A stretch of DNA of 64,000 nt from Akkermansiaceae bacterium. GTDB lineage: Bacteria; Verrucomicrobiota; Verrucomicrobiia; Verrucomicrobiales; DEV007. Numbering within the stretch: the stretch's first letter is position 1; every line of letters begins with the position of its first letter. Shown piece by piece: positions 45,404 to 53,777 of this stretch. The stretch is from assembly GCA_024233005.1 (NCBI GenBank), contig JACKQE010000001.1, positions 682,001 to 746,000 on the forward strand. The letters run 5' to 3'. The notes beneath the pieces are model-generated. The model saw nothing but the letters and a program-made list of their open reading frames with translations, ran no database searches and was not told the origin of the DNA. The translations under genes were made by a program, and so were the position numbers.

Positions 45404-46240
45404 TCAACTGTGGTCGGGCAGCGCGAGGCGGAAGCCCTGATTGCTCAGCGAGCCATGCCGGTCCTGGGTCCCCACATCGACCAGATTATAAAAGTGGCAG
45501 GTGCCAGCGGAGCACCACCACGATCCTCCCCGACCTGCGATCAACCGGTTCTGTTGCCCCCGGGGAACTTGGGCCGGCAGATCTCCGCAGTATTCGAAAA
45601 CATTGCCCACCACGTCGTGGAGTCCCCAGGCGTTGGGGGGATAGCTTTCCACCGGGGCGGTGTAAACCCAGCCATCTTCGCGCGTGTTTTTCCGGTGGGT
45701 CTTACCGTTCCAGATATTGCCTTTTTTCGGATCCCAGGTGTCGCCCCAAGGATACAGCGTTTTCACACCGGCGCGGGCGGCGACTTCCCATTCATCCAGA
45801 GTGGGCAACCGTCCTCCCGCCCACTGACAATAGGCGGCGGCGTCCGCTCCACTGATCTGGGTCACCGGATGGGTCGGCAGGTCCTCCGCCTTGGGTCCTC
45901 CCGGCCCCATCGGCAGTCGCCAAGTGGCTCCAGGGACCTCTTTCCAGCCCCAGTCGGGATAGCCCTCCATGGCGACGCGTCCGAATCCCCGCTTCTCCGC
46001 ATCGGTCTGGTAACCGGTCGCCGCAATGAAGCGGGCGAACTGGGCGTTTGTCGTCTCGGTGGTGGCAATGCGAAAGCTTGGCAGGCTGACGGTGCGCGAT
46101 GGATTGAAATAGTGCCCCGCCTGGCCGACTGCATAGGCTCCCGCGGGGACCCGGACCATGTCATGACCGTTCGGACCGGTCTCCTTCCGGGGGGCGCCCA
46201 CGGCGGTGGCGATCATGACGAGCAAAGGCCATTTGTTCAC
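45404..46240 (-). CDS. Formylglycine-generating-enzyme family protein with active-site cysteine pair
   Basis: The 278-residue protein has a short hydrophobic N-terminus (about 3-16, possible signal). An FGE-sulfatase domain follows (about 25-275): FIAATGYQTDAEKRG (about 71-85), GATWRLPMGP (104-113), AYCQWAGGRLPTLDEWE, YPWGDT and the GNVFEYCGD segment. Near the end, GGSWWCSAGTC holds Cys243 and Cys248, the CX4C spacing of true formylglycine-generating enzymes that oxidise a sulfatase cysteine. Many EgtB/PvdO-type relatives lack this pair. Start is GTG at 46240, overlapping the upstream stop (GTGA). No sulfatase is in the window. Confidence 0.82.
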   Translation of the reverse strand: MNKWPLLVMIATAVGAPRKETGPNGHDMVRVPAGAYAVGQAGHYFNPSRTVSLPSFRIATTETTNAQFARFIAATGYQTDAEKRGFGRVAMEGYPDWGWKEVPGATWRLPMGPGGPKAEDLPTHPVTQISGADAAAYCQWAGGRLPTLDEWEVAARAGVKTLYPWGDTWDPKKGNIWNGKTHRKNTREDGWVYTAPVESYPPNAWGLHDVVGNVFEYCGDLPAQVPRGQQNRLIAGRGGSWWCSAGTCHFYNLVDVGTQDRHGSLSNQGFRLALPDHS

Positions 46241-47193
46241 GGCTTGCCGGATTTGGTCTTGAGGTAGTCTCCCACCCAGATCCGCATCTGGTTCCGCAGG
46301 GCTTCGGAATATGGGATGGCGACATGTTCCCATTTGTAGTGAGGCAGCCGGTGGAGTTGGTCGAACCCGATCCATTCTCTCTCCTCTTCCGGGATGTCCT
46401 GTTTGGATTTGTAGGCATGGAGATCCTCGTTTTTCTCGTAGAGCTTCCGCAGGCCTTTGCCGTAGTCGGCTTCCAGCTTGGAATTGAGGATGGGTTCGTA
46501 GCCGGCGAACCGCAGCAGCGCTCCCATCACTGCGAGCAGGTCCCGGTGGGCCGCTTCGGCGAGGAAGAGGTTCCGCTCCCGTTCCACGGTGGCCTCATCT
46601 TTTTCGGGGGCATTCTCTGGCTCCTGCGCTTGCCTGGCGGGAAAGAGACCACAGCCCATGAAACCATCCATCACCGGTGGCGGGGTGGCGGGATTTTTGG
46701 CGATCTCCGCGAGCAGATCATGGAGGCGTGCTTCCACTTCGATCAGTTCGGGCAGCGCTTCCAGGGCCTTGGTTTCCCTCACCACCTGAAGCAGCAGGGT
46801 GGAGAAAAGTGTCGGATCCGTGCCCCAGGGACGGCTTTCAACCTCGCCGACGACAGAGGGGTCCTTGGGTTGTTCTTTCTCGTGACGAGTGAAATCGACC
46901 CCAAGGAGGCGTTTTCGCACTACCGGGACAAGGACGGCCCGCTTTTCCTTCATCAAAGCCAGATTCTTTTGGGAAAAGGAAGCTTCTCCTTCGGTTTGAA
47001 TGCGGAAGGCGGGAAGGGGAATTGGGGAAGGCACCGAAAAGGCATCACAGATCTGGCCATAGGAACCGGGCCAGCGCAGGAGGTCGTTGAGCAGGGCTTC
47101 GCCTTCGGACGGCGCGACGGATCCGGCGCGGGCGGCGAACGGAAACAGGGAGACCAGAAACAGTGTTGGCAGAAGCAGCAGTCGGGATTTCAT
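46237..47193 (-). CDS. Secreted protein of unknown function upstream of the FGE-like gene
   Basis: I do not recognise this 318-residue protein. It has a Sec signal peptide (about 1-23, cleavage near ARA). The mature part is mostly charged helix, with EREEREWIG- and HYKWEHV-like segments near the end and one CGLF cysteine. It overlaps the FGE-like gene by four bases (GTGA), so the two are translationally coupled and may act in the same compartment. It is divergent from the GYF_2 gene across a gap with a palindrome. Low-complexity regions are absent. Confidence 0.7.
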   Translation of the reverse strand: MKSRLLLLPTLFLVSLFPFAARAGSVAPSEGEALLNDLLRWPGSYGQICDAFSVPSPIPLPAFRIQTEGEASFSQKNLALMKEKRAVLVPVVRKRLLGVDFTRHEKEQPKDPSVVGEVESRPWGTDPTLFSTLLLQVVRETKALEALPELIEVEARLHDLLAEIAKNPATPPPVMDGFMGCGLFPARQAQEPENAPEKDEATVERERNLFLAEAAHRDLLAVMGALLRFAGYEPILNSKLEADYGKGLRKLYEKNEDLHAYKSKQDIPEEEREWIGFDQLHRLPHYKWEHVAIPYSEALRNQMRIWVGDYLKTKSGKP

Positions 47194-47225
47194 GTGGCAG
47201 AAGGATCGATGTGGGTTTGGCGCAA

Positions 47226-47237
47226 ATCAGGCCTGAT
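47226..47237. promoter_or_regulatory. Perfect 12-base palindrome between divergent genes
   Basis: ATCAGGCCTGAT is a perfect palindrome 33 bases upstream of the secreted-protein start and 68 bases before the GYF_2 start. The flanked half-site AAATCAGG recurs at 47259-47266. A candidate operator for one or both genes; pattern only. Confidence 0.35.
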
Positions 47238-47304
47238 ATATTCACCTCATTTTGCAGGAAATCAGGTTGTCATTGTACCACCGGAATCCTATGATCCAAC
47301 CCAT

Positions 47305-48297
47305 ATGACGGAATGGTATTACGCACGCGCGGGTCAACAATCTGGACCGGTCGACTTCGACCATTTGAAAAGTCTTGCGAGCCAGGGTCAGCTTGATCCG
47401 GTCCATGACTTGGTTTGGAATGCCTCGATGGCCAACTGGCAGGCCCCGGGGACCGTGGATGGTCTCTTCGACCAAGCTCCCCCAGCCATGGATGAAAGCA
47501 TGATGCCGGTCGCACCGGTGCCCTCCCACACCGGATCCAATCCCTACGCCACGCCGGACAGCACGTGGACCCAGCCGTATCCTCTGGATGCCGGACAGGC
47601 AGCGGGGGAGATCGTTCCCGGCAGTGATCCGGTGGATGTCATGGCCGTGATCCGCCGCGGGTTTGAACTTACCAAGCGTCATTTTGGCACTATTTTTCTG
47701 GTGGGATTTATCTACATCGTCATTTCTGTTGGAGTGGGTTTTCTTACGGGTTTTCTCGACAGCATGTTGGGTCTGCAAACGAACGATGGTTCGGGTCCCA
47801 TCAACGGGATCGTATCCCAGCTGGTATCGATTTTTCTTAGTCTGGGACTGACCCGGGTCGGCCTCAATCTGGTCTCAGGTCAACCCGTAGAAGTCGCCCA
47901 GTTGTTTGGGGAAGGAAGCAAATTTTTGCGAGCTTTGGGCGGATCGATTCTCTTCGGACTGGCGGTGATCTTGGGGTTGATTCTTCTCATCGTTCCCGGC
48001 ATTTATCTGGCTCTCCGGTATGGGCAGTTTCTCAATGCGATCGTCGACAAAGACATGGGGGTCATGGAATCCTTCCAATACAGCGCCAGCATCACCACCA
48101 ACAACCTGGGGAATCTTTTAGGATTGGCGGTGCTGGGATTCCTGATCGTTTTCGCGGGGATTCTCGCCTTGTTGGTGGGGGTGGTCTTTGCCTACCCGGT
48201 GGTCTGGCTCAGTGGTGTGGTGGCCTATCGGTGGATGCGTTTCGGGCGTGCCGTTGTGCAGGATCAGACTTGGGCCCCGTCCCACCAGTTGACCTGA
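47305..48297 (+). CDS. GYF_2-domain integral membrane protein
   Basis: The 330-residue protein starts with a GYF_2 (DUF4339) domain (about 1-50, WYYARAGQQSGPVDFDHLKSL). A Pro/Asp/Ser-rich linker (about 55-112) follows, then a membrane domain with about five hydrophobic segments (roughly 125-150, 165-190, 210-235, 275-300 and a final one). This layout is common in Verrucomicrobia and Planctomycetes; GYF_2 domains probably bind Pro-rich peptides. Function unknown. The ATG at 47305 begins the GYF_2 domain directly. Confidence 0.82.
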   Translation: MTEWYYARAGQQSGPVDFDHLKSLASQGQLDPVHDLVWNASMANWQAPGTVDGLFDQAPPAMDESMMPVAPVPSHTGSNPYATPDSTWTQPYPLDAGQAAGEIVPGSDPVDVMAVIRRGFELTKRHFGTIFLVGFIYIVISVGVGFLTGFLDSMLGLQTNDGSGPINGIVSQLVSIFLSLGLTRVGLNLVSGQPVEVAQLFGEGSKFLRALGGSILFGLAVILGLILLIVPGIYLALRYGQFLNAIVDKDMGVMESFQYSASITTNNLGNLLGLAVLGFLIVFAGILALLVGVVFAYPVVWLSGVVAYRWMRFGRAVVQDQTWAPSHQLT

Positions 48298-48370
48298 TCC
48301 CACCACGCCTGCAGAGGCGGGAACTTTACCGCATCCGCGGCGCGTTGGGATGCGGAGAACTCCTCGCCTT

Positions 48371-48835
48371 ATGGTTCTTCATCATTTCACCCAGGAGCAA
48401 TTCCTTCCCGTGATCCGGGAGGAGGCGTGGTCCTTTTTTTCGAGCCCCCGCAATCTCGATGCCATCACCCCTCCCGATCTCGGCTTCCGCATTGTCCATC
48501 AGCCCGGTGAGGCGATGTATGAAGGGCAGATCATCGAATACCTGGTCAAAATCGCCCCTCTTGTGTGGATACCCTGGGTCACCGAAATCAAGGCCGTCGT
48601 TGAAGGCCATTCCTTCATTGACGAGCAGCGCTCCGGTCCCTACCGGTTCTGGCACCACCGCCACACCTTTGAGGATGCTCCGGGAGGCGGGGTGCTGATG
48701 CGTGATTTGATCCATTACGCCGTCGGGATGGGGCCTTTCGGGGAGATTGCCCATGCCTTGTTTGTTCGTCGCAAGTTGGAACATATCTTCGGGTTCCGGC
48801 GCCGCATTCTCGCCGAGCGCTTTGGGGGGGAGTGA
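48371..48835 (+). CDS. SRPBCC-superfamily protein (Bet v1-like)
   Basis: The 154-residue protein has the COG4276/SRPBCC pattern: FFSSPRNLDAITPPDLGF (about 22-39), WVTEI (about 69-73), DEQRSGPYRFWHHRHTFE (about 84-101) and a C-terminal FGxxAHALFVRRKLEHIFGFRR helix. Such proteins form a helix-grip pocket for hydrophobic ligands; some are annotated as cell-division inhibitors or cyclases without proof. The ATG at 48371 matches the family N-terminus; an upstream ATG at 48350 adds seven residues and is possible. It converges with the membrane protein at 48838. Confidence 0.8.
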   Translation: MVLHHFTQEQFLPVIREEAWSFFSSPRNLDAITPPDLGFRIVHQPGEAMYEGQIIEYLVKIAPLVWIPWVTEIKAVVEGHSFIDEQRSGPYRFWHHRHTFEDAPGGGVLMRDLIHYAVGMGPFGEIAHALFVRRKLEHIFGFRRRILAERFGGE

Positions 48836-48837
48836 GA

Positions 48838-49278
48838 TTACCGGTTCTCAGGCGGGTCTTTCCGCGATGGGGATGGTCTGGCAGTGTTGGCTCCGGCCGA
48901 ACGGGAGCCGATCCCATGGTAGCCTGGTGAGAGAATCTCCCAGAGCACCACGCCCACCGTAAAAGGAAGTTGGATTCCGGCGACAGGCCACCAGCCGGTG
49001 TCTCCCTGCAGCAGATGGAGTCCGGCATTGACGAGGAAGCTCAGGGCCCAGAGGATCTCCAGCCAGCGCCGGACGAGGAAGACATTGCAGAACAAAAAGA
49101 AGTGGCCCAGGACGAGGGGGAGAGCCCACCAGAGGACAAATTCCCTCCGCCAGAGCCAGACCGTGAGCACGGTGGCTGCAGAGAGGACCAAGGCATCGGT
49201 CAGGGAAAAACGGAATCCGCCCGCACGTCTGACTGTGGAGGGAGGCAGCGGGGCGGGGGATGGTGACCTGGCATTCAT
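48838..49278 (-). CDS. Small integral membrane protein of unknown function
   Basis: The 146-residue protein has three or four hydrophobic segments (about 27-43, 48-68, 74-92 and 98-114) between a Pro/Ser-rich N-terminal tail and a basic Arg/Pro/Ser C-terminal tail. I see no family motif. It converges with the SRPBCC gene (two bases apart) and is divergent from the SHD1-like gene after 52 bases. It could be a membrane adaptor. Confidence 0.6.
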   Translation of the reverse strand: MNARSPSPAPLPPSTVRRAGGFRFSLTDALVLSAATVLTVWLWRREFVLWWALPLVLGHFFLFCNVFLVRRWLEILWALSFLVNAGLHLLQGDTGWWPVAGIQLPFTVGVVLWEILSPGYHGIGSRSAGANTARPSPSRKDPPENR

Positions 49279-49330
49279 GCTCGGGACGGGGACTTGCGGT
49301 GGTCACCAGAATGAGGGTATACTGGGCTTC

Positions 49331-50668
49331 ATGTCCACTCAGGAATGGCTCATTGTCTACGGCATTTCCCTTGTCTCGGGCATCGTGGTGTTGGTTCTGC
49401 TGTTTGTGCTTTTCGCCAAGGCCAACAAGGATCTCACTCCGTCGGTGGCGGTCAGCTTCGGCATCGTGCTGTTCCTCGCTGAAATTGGCCTCAATGCGCT
49501 CTACGTCCGCTACGGCCATATCGGTTTGCCGGGCTTCGCCGGTCTGGCGCTGGTCCTCCTCATGACGGGTGCGCTGGGACTGGCCCTTCTGGTTTGGAGG
49601 CTCTCGGCTTCTCCGCTGCAGGCCCTCTTCATCATGGGGTGTTTTCTGGCCGTGAAAGCAGTTTGTGCGGTCCAGTTGTCAGCCCACATCTCACCCAAGC
49701 TCGGGATCTACGGTCCCAAGCTGGTCTCGGCCTGGAGCCAGCCACCTGCGTGGCGCGAGCGGTCGGTGGATCAGATGCTGCTCAGCCTGCCGGAAAACCC
49801 TGTCGTTCGTACCGTCGTGGAACCTCCTTTTTTCAAGGGCATGGAGGTGGGGGTCTACCCGCAGCGAGTGGACTTTGGTGAATACGCGATCGACTTGTAC
49901 GTCATGAGGGCGGACAAGCCGTTTGATTTGGATTCCGGGGCCAAAGGCTTGCTGGAGGAATGGCGCCGGACCCCCGGAGTCGATGAGTTCGTCGAAAACG
50001 TGGAACCCACCCAGGTTCTGGGCCAAAATGGGCGCGCTCTCGAAGGTTCTTTCCGGCAGGGAACTTTCCGGCAGCACTACCGGGCAGTGTTGTTCGCCAT
50101 TGGCAGTCGGGCCTGGGCGGTCCGGATTTCCGGAAGTCCCGGCCCGGTGGCCCGTATCTCAGATCGGGTGCTGCCGTCGATCACGGTCGAAGATCTCGAG
50201 CAAATGCTGGCGCAGGCCGCCGAGGAAGCGGCGGAGGCCAAGCTGCGCGACGCCCGGATTTCAGCCGAAAGGGCCGCCCGGCAGGGGCCGGGGATGGTTC
50301 CAGCGACGGGAGGGATCCCAGGCAAAGGCAGTGGCCTGGGGGCCCCGGTGGATAGCCCTTTGGCCCCCCGCACCAAATCCGGCAAAGCGCGCCCTGTGAC
50401 CCTTCAAACCTCCCAGTTGGAACCGGCCCCCGGCATGGCCTCCTCCAACCAACCGTCCGCTGCGGAGAAGGCCCGGGCGCTGGCGGCCTACCCGGTTGCG
50501 CGGGTGCTCCGTTCGTTGGATGGCAAATCGGTTCAGGCCAGTATTTTGGGAAGAACCGCCACCAGCGTGCGATTCCTCGGGGCCGAAGGCAAGGAATACC
50601 GTTTCCCCATCATCAATTTGTCCCCGGCGGACCGTGATTTTGTCCGGTCCCTTCCAGTTTCAGAATGA
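49331..50668 (+). CDS. Membrane protein with C-terminal SHD1-like domain
   Basis: The 445-residue protein begins with four or five hydrophobic segments (about 6-28, 38-58, 68-90, 95-115). A soluble region (about 120-300) follows, then a helical Ala/Glu-rich and Pro/Gly-rich linker (about 295-380). The end (about 385-445) reads YPVARVLRSLDGKSVQASIL and then GKEYRFPIINLSPADRDFV, the pattern of the SHD1-like (SLA1 homology 1) domain frequent in Verrucomicrobia. The function is unknown. Start ATG at 49331 is unambiguous; the open frame upstream is a shadow. Confidence 0.72.
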   Translation: MSTQEWLIVYGISLVSGIVVLVLLFVLFAKANKDLTPSVAVSFGIVLFLAEIGLNALYVRYGHIGLPGFAGLALVLLMTGALGLALLVWRLSASPLQALFIMGCFLAVKAVCAVQLSAHISPKLGIYGPKLVSAWSQPPAWRERSVDQMLLSLPENPVVRTVVEPPFFKGMEVGVYPQRVDFGEYAIDLYVMRADKPFDLDSGAKGLLEEWRRTPGVDEFVENVEPTQVLGQNGRALEGSFRQGTFRQHYRAVLFAIGSRAWAVRISGSPGPVARISDRVLPSITVEDLEQMLAQAAEEAAEAKLRDARISAERAARQGPGMVPATGGIPGKGSGLGAPVDSPLAPRTKSGKARPVTLQTSQLEPAPGMASSNQPSAAEKARALAAYPVARVLRSLDGKSVQASILGRTATSVRFLGAEGKEYRFPIINLSPADRDFVRSLPVSE

Positions 50669-50742
50669 CCTGGCTTGTTCCAAGATACTTAATTTTGCGA
50701 AGAAAACTTGAATAAACCGCCCACCTTTGGTATCTCAAAGAT

Positions 50743-51192
50743 ATGTCAGACGAGCCACCTCCTCCCTTGGAAGACAGTGACGCCCCTCCGGTGCCTCCGC
50801 CAATGAGCCCTCCTTCTGAACTCGGGGGGAACGCCGTGGGCCTCGGACAGGGGAAGCTGTCGGAAGCCGACGAGCGCAACATGGCCATGCTGGCGCATCT
50901 GCTCGGAGGCTTGGCGAGCTTTTTGGGGCCTCTCGTGATCTGGCTCATGAAGCGCGAGGAGAGTCCCTTTGTGAATGATCAGGGGCGTGAGGCGCTGAAT
51001 TTCCAGATCACCGTGGCCATTGGGATGGCGGTGCTGGGGATTGTCTCCCTGATTCCTTTTGTCGGCTGCGTTGCCGTGATCGCTTTTTTTGCTCTCGCCG
51101 TCACAAATCTGGTGTTCGCCATCATGGCTGGCTTGGATGCCTCCAAAGGAGTGGCCTATCGCTATCCTTATGCACTTCGACTGGTGAGTTGA
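50743..51192 (+). CDS. DUF4870 membrane protein
   Basis: The 149-residue protein has a Pro/Glu/Asp-rich cytoplasmic tail (about 1-38), then the DUF4870 (Tic20-like) domain. Its motifs are NMAMLAHLLGGLASFLGP (about 46-63), KREESPFVNDQGREALNFQ (about 70-88), and hydrophobic segments at about 50-65, 90-108 and 112-132. Function unknown. It lies 74 bases after the SHD1-like gene and 40 before the helicase gene. Confidence 0.85.
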   Translation: MSDEPPPPLEDSDAPPVPPPMSPPSELGGNAVGLGQGKLSEADERNMAMLAHLLGGLASFLGPLVIWLMKREESPFVNDQGREALNFQITVAIGMAVLGIVSLIPFVGCVAVIAFFALAVTNLVFAIMAGLDASKGVAYRYPYALRLVS

Positions 51193-51232
51193 ACCGGGCT
51201 GCCGTTGCGACCGATCGGTTGACCTTACCGGA

Positions 51233-53245
51233 ATGAAGATCCCCAGAGCGGGCCTGCTGGCCCTCAATCCGGAACAGCGTCAGGCGGCCGAGCAGATCCA
51301 TGGCCCCGTCCTCATCCTCGCCGGTGCCGGCACCGGGAAAACGCGTGTCATCACGACCCGCATCGCCTGGATGTTGGCCAACGACATCCAGGCCCGCCAC
51401 ATTCTTGCGGTGACCTTCACCAACAAGGCGGCTTCGGAAATGCGGGAACGGGTTGCCACCATGGTGGATCAGGAAGAGGCCAAGCTGCTGACCATCTCCA
51501 CCTTTCACTCGCTTTGCGTCCGCATTCTCCGCGAATCCATCGAAAAGCTTGGCTACAAAAAAACGTTCAGCATTTACACCCAGTCGGACCAGTTGGGGTT
51601 GATCAAGAAAATCATCGTTCGCAAGGCCGGGAAGGAAGAAAATCTCGATCCCAAGTTGGCCCAAATGCTCATCAGTCGGGCCAAGAACCGCGGTATTCCC
51701 GTCTCGGAGAGCGAGGATGCCCTCATTGCGGACGTGTTCCGGGCCTACCAAGCCGAGCTGAAAGTGCTCAATGCGGTGGACTTTGACGATCTCCTCATCC
51801 TCGCGGTGCGGGTTCTCGAACAATCTGACGAAGCCCGGGCCTTCTGGCGCCGCCGCTACCGCTACATCATGGTCGATGAGTTCCAGGATACGAACCGTCT
51901 CCAAATGGACCTGCTCCGTCTGCTCGTGGGTGAAGACCAACACATCTGCGTGGTCGGTGACGATGACCAGAGCATCTATGGCTGGCGCGGTGCCGAGGTG
52001 GCGAACATTCTCGAGTTCGAGCGGTTTTTCTCCAACCCCAAGATCGTCAAGCTGGAGGAAAACTACCGCTCCACCAATGCGGTGCTCAGTCTGGCCAACA
52101 GCCTGATTCGTCACAACCGGAACCGCCGTGAGAAAACGCTTCGCAGCGGCAAAGGGGATGGAGAAATGCCGCGCATCCTCGCCATGCCCGATGCGGAGAC
52201 GGAGGCCGACGCGATTGCCGACGAAATTCTCACCGCCACCCGGATCAAGAATCGGCCTTACGAGGAGTTCGCCGTGCTTTTCCGGATGAACACCCAGTCC
52301 CGCCTGCTTGAGGAGGCGATGCGACGGCGGGAAATCCCCTACCGCATCATTGGTGGACAAAGCTTTTTTGAACGCCGCGAGGTCAAGGACTTGCTCGCTT
52401 ATCTTTCCATGTTTCTCAACCAGGATGACGACGTCAGTCTGCTCCGGGTCATCAACAGCCCTCCCCGGGGTATCGGGGACGCCACAGTGACTGCGGCGAC
52501 GGAGTTCAGCATTGAAAAAAACATCAGCGTCTATGAAGCGCTCGAGGATCTGGAGTTCCTCTCCCTGCTCAGTTCCAAGTCCCAAGGGGCGGTGGCCCGG
52601 TTCACGCGTTTTGTTTCCGGCTACCGCGACTCCGCGCTGACGGATTCGGTGAATTACGGGGCCATGACCGAAGCCCTGCTCAAGGAGCTGAACTACACCG
52701 ACCATCTCCGCAAAACCTGCAAAGACCCGGAAGAGGCCTCCCAGCGCGAAAAGAACGTCCGGGAGCTCATCGAGTCCATGTACCACCACCAGGGGAGACG
52801 CCCCGAAAAGGGCTTACGGGGGTTTCTCGACAGCGTCGCTCTGATGCAGGATCGGGAGAAAGAAGACGAAAACCCGGCGCCCGGCGTTTCTTTGATCACG
52901 ATGCACGCCGCGAAGGGTCTTGAGTTCCACACGGTCTACATTGTGGGGGTGGAGGAGGGCGTGCTGCCACACACCCGCAGTGTCGAGGAGGGCACGCGGG
53001 ATGAGGAACGCCGTCTCCTCTATGTGGGGATCACGCGGGCGATGCGTCAGCTCACCATCACCTGGTGCCGGGCCCGCCGCCGCTACGGTGAACCTTTGCC
53101 CTGTTATCCGAGCTCTTTTCTCAAGGAAATGGCCCCGGAATGGATGCTCCAGGAAGATTTTGAAGTCCTTGCGAAAAAGCCCGCGACCGAGGAAGTGGCC
53201 AAAGACTACTTTGCGCGAATGCGGGAGATGCTGGGATCGAAGTGA
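51233..53245 (+). CDS. ATP-dependent DNA helicase, UvrD/PcrA/Rep family
   Basis: The 670-residue superfamily 1A 3'-5' helicase functions in repair and replication restart. Motif Q and I: LNPEQRQAA (11-19) and Walker A AGAGTGKT (30-37). Motif Ia is AVTFTNKAASEMRERV. The DEXX motif is MVDEFQDTNRLQ. Motif III is VVGDDDQSIYGWRGA, later LEENYRST and ITMHAAKGLEFHTVYIVG, and RRLLYVGITRA near the end. Length is a little below PcrA (about 720). UvrD, PcrA and Rep cannot be separated safely here. Confidence 0.95.
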   Translation: MKIPRAGLLALNPEQRQAAEQIHGPVLILAGAGTGKTRVITTRIAWMLANDIQARHILAVTFTNKAASEMRERVATMVDQEEAKLLTISTFHSLCVRILRESIEKLGYKKTFSIYTQSDQLGLIKKIIVRKAGKEENLDPKLAQMLISRAKNRGIPVSESEDALIADVFRAYQAELKVLNAVDFDDLLILAVRVLEQSDEARAFWRRRYRYIMVDEFQDTNRLQMDLLRLLVGEDQHICVVGDDDQSIYGWRGAEVANILEFERFFSNPKIVKLEENYRSTNAVLSLANSLIRHNRNRREKTLRSGKGDGEMPRILAMPDAETEADAIADEILTATRIKNRPYEEFAVLFRMNTQSRLLEEAMRRREIPYRIIGGQSFFERREVKDLLAYLSMFLNQDDDVSLLRVINSPPRGIGDATVTAATEFSIEKNISVYEALEDLEFLSLLSSKSQGAVARFTRFVSGYRDSALTDSVNYGAMTEALLKELNYTDHLRKTCKDPEEASQREKNVRELIESMYHHQGRRPEKGLRGFLDSVALMQDREKEDENPAPGVSLITMHAAKGLEFHTVYIVGVEEGVLPHTRSVEEGTRDEERRLLYVGITRAMRQLTITWCRARRRYGEPLPCYPSSFLKEMAPEWMLQEDFEVLAKKPATEEVAKDYFARMREMLGSK

Positions 53246-53313
53246 CCTGCGGGAGAGGATTGACTCGTGGTTCCGTCTGTGGAAAAGTCTGGTAACCAAA
53301 CCTTCACGAAACC

Positions 53314-53733
53314 ATGAAACCTCTCCTTGCCGGATTGATGACCGCCCTCATCCTGACTTCCGCCGCGCTGGCGGGCGGCCCAGACAAAATCACCGATCTC
53401 CAGTCCGCTTTGGACACTGCCAAAAAGGACGGCAAGATGCTTTTCGTGCTCTATGGCCGCGAAGCGTGCTCGAATTGTCAGGCTCTCAGAACCTACATCG
53501 ACAAGAAGGATCTGCGCCTCTCCTCCACGAAATTTGTCATCGCGGAGGTCAATTGCGACGATCCGGCCACCAGCGCGCTTTTCCGTTCCACCTTCCACGT
53601 CGAAGGCAGCACCCTTCCCTTCGTGGCGGTGGCCTCCGCCGAAGGTAAGCAGCTCGCCGCCCGGTCCGGTTATGGGACGGTGAAAGACTACGAGAGTCTT
53701 CTCAAAGACGCCGCCAAAGCGGCACGGAACTGA
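53314..53733 (+). CDS. Secreted thioredoxin-like protein
   Basis: The 139-residue protein has a signal peptide (about 1-21) and a thioredoxin fold with the active site Cys52-Ser-Asn-Cys55 (ACSNCQAL) and a cis-Pro segment STLPFVAVA (about 101-109). The CSNC active site and small size recall DsbD-gamma or thioredoxin_7-type proteins. It would handle disulfides in the periplasm. It is 68 bases after the helicase and 44 before the FAD enzyme. Confidence 0.82.
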   Translation: MKPLLAGLMTALILTSAALAGGPDKITDLQSALDTAKKDGKMLFVLYGREACSNCQALRTYIDKKDLRLSSTKFVIAEVNCDDPATSALFRSTFHVEGSTLPFVAVASAEGKQLAARSGYGTVKDYESLLKDAAKAARN

Positions 53734-53777
53734 GTCCAATGTTCCGCTCCTCCTGACGGCAGGGCATTTCAGGAGCC

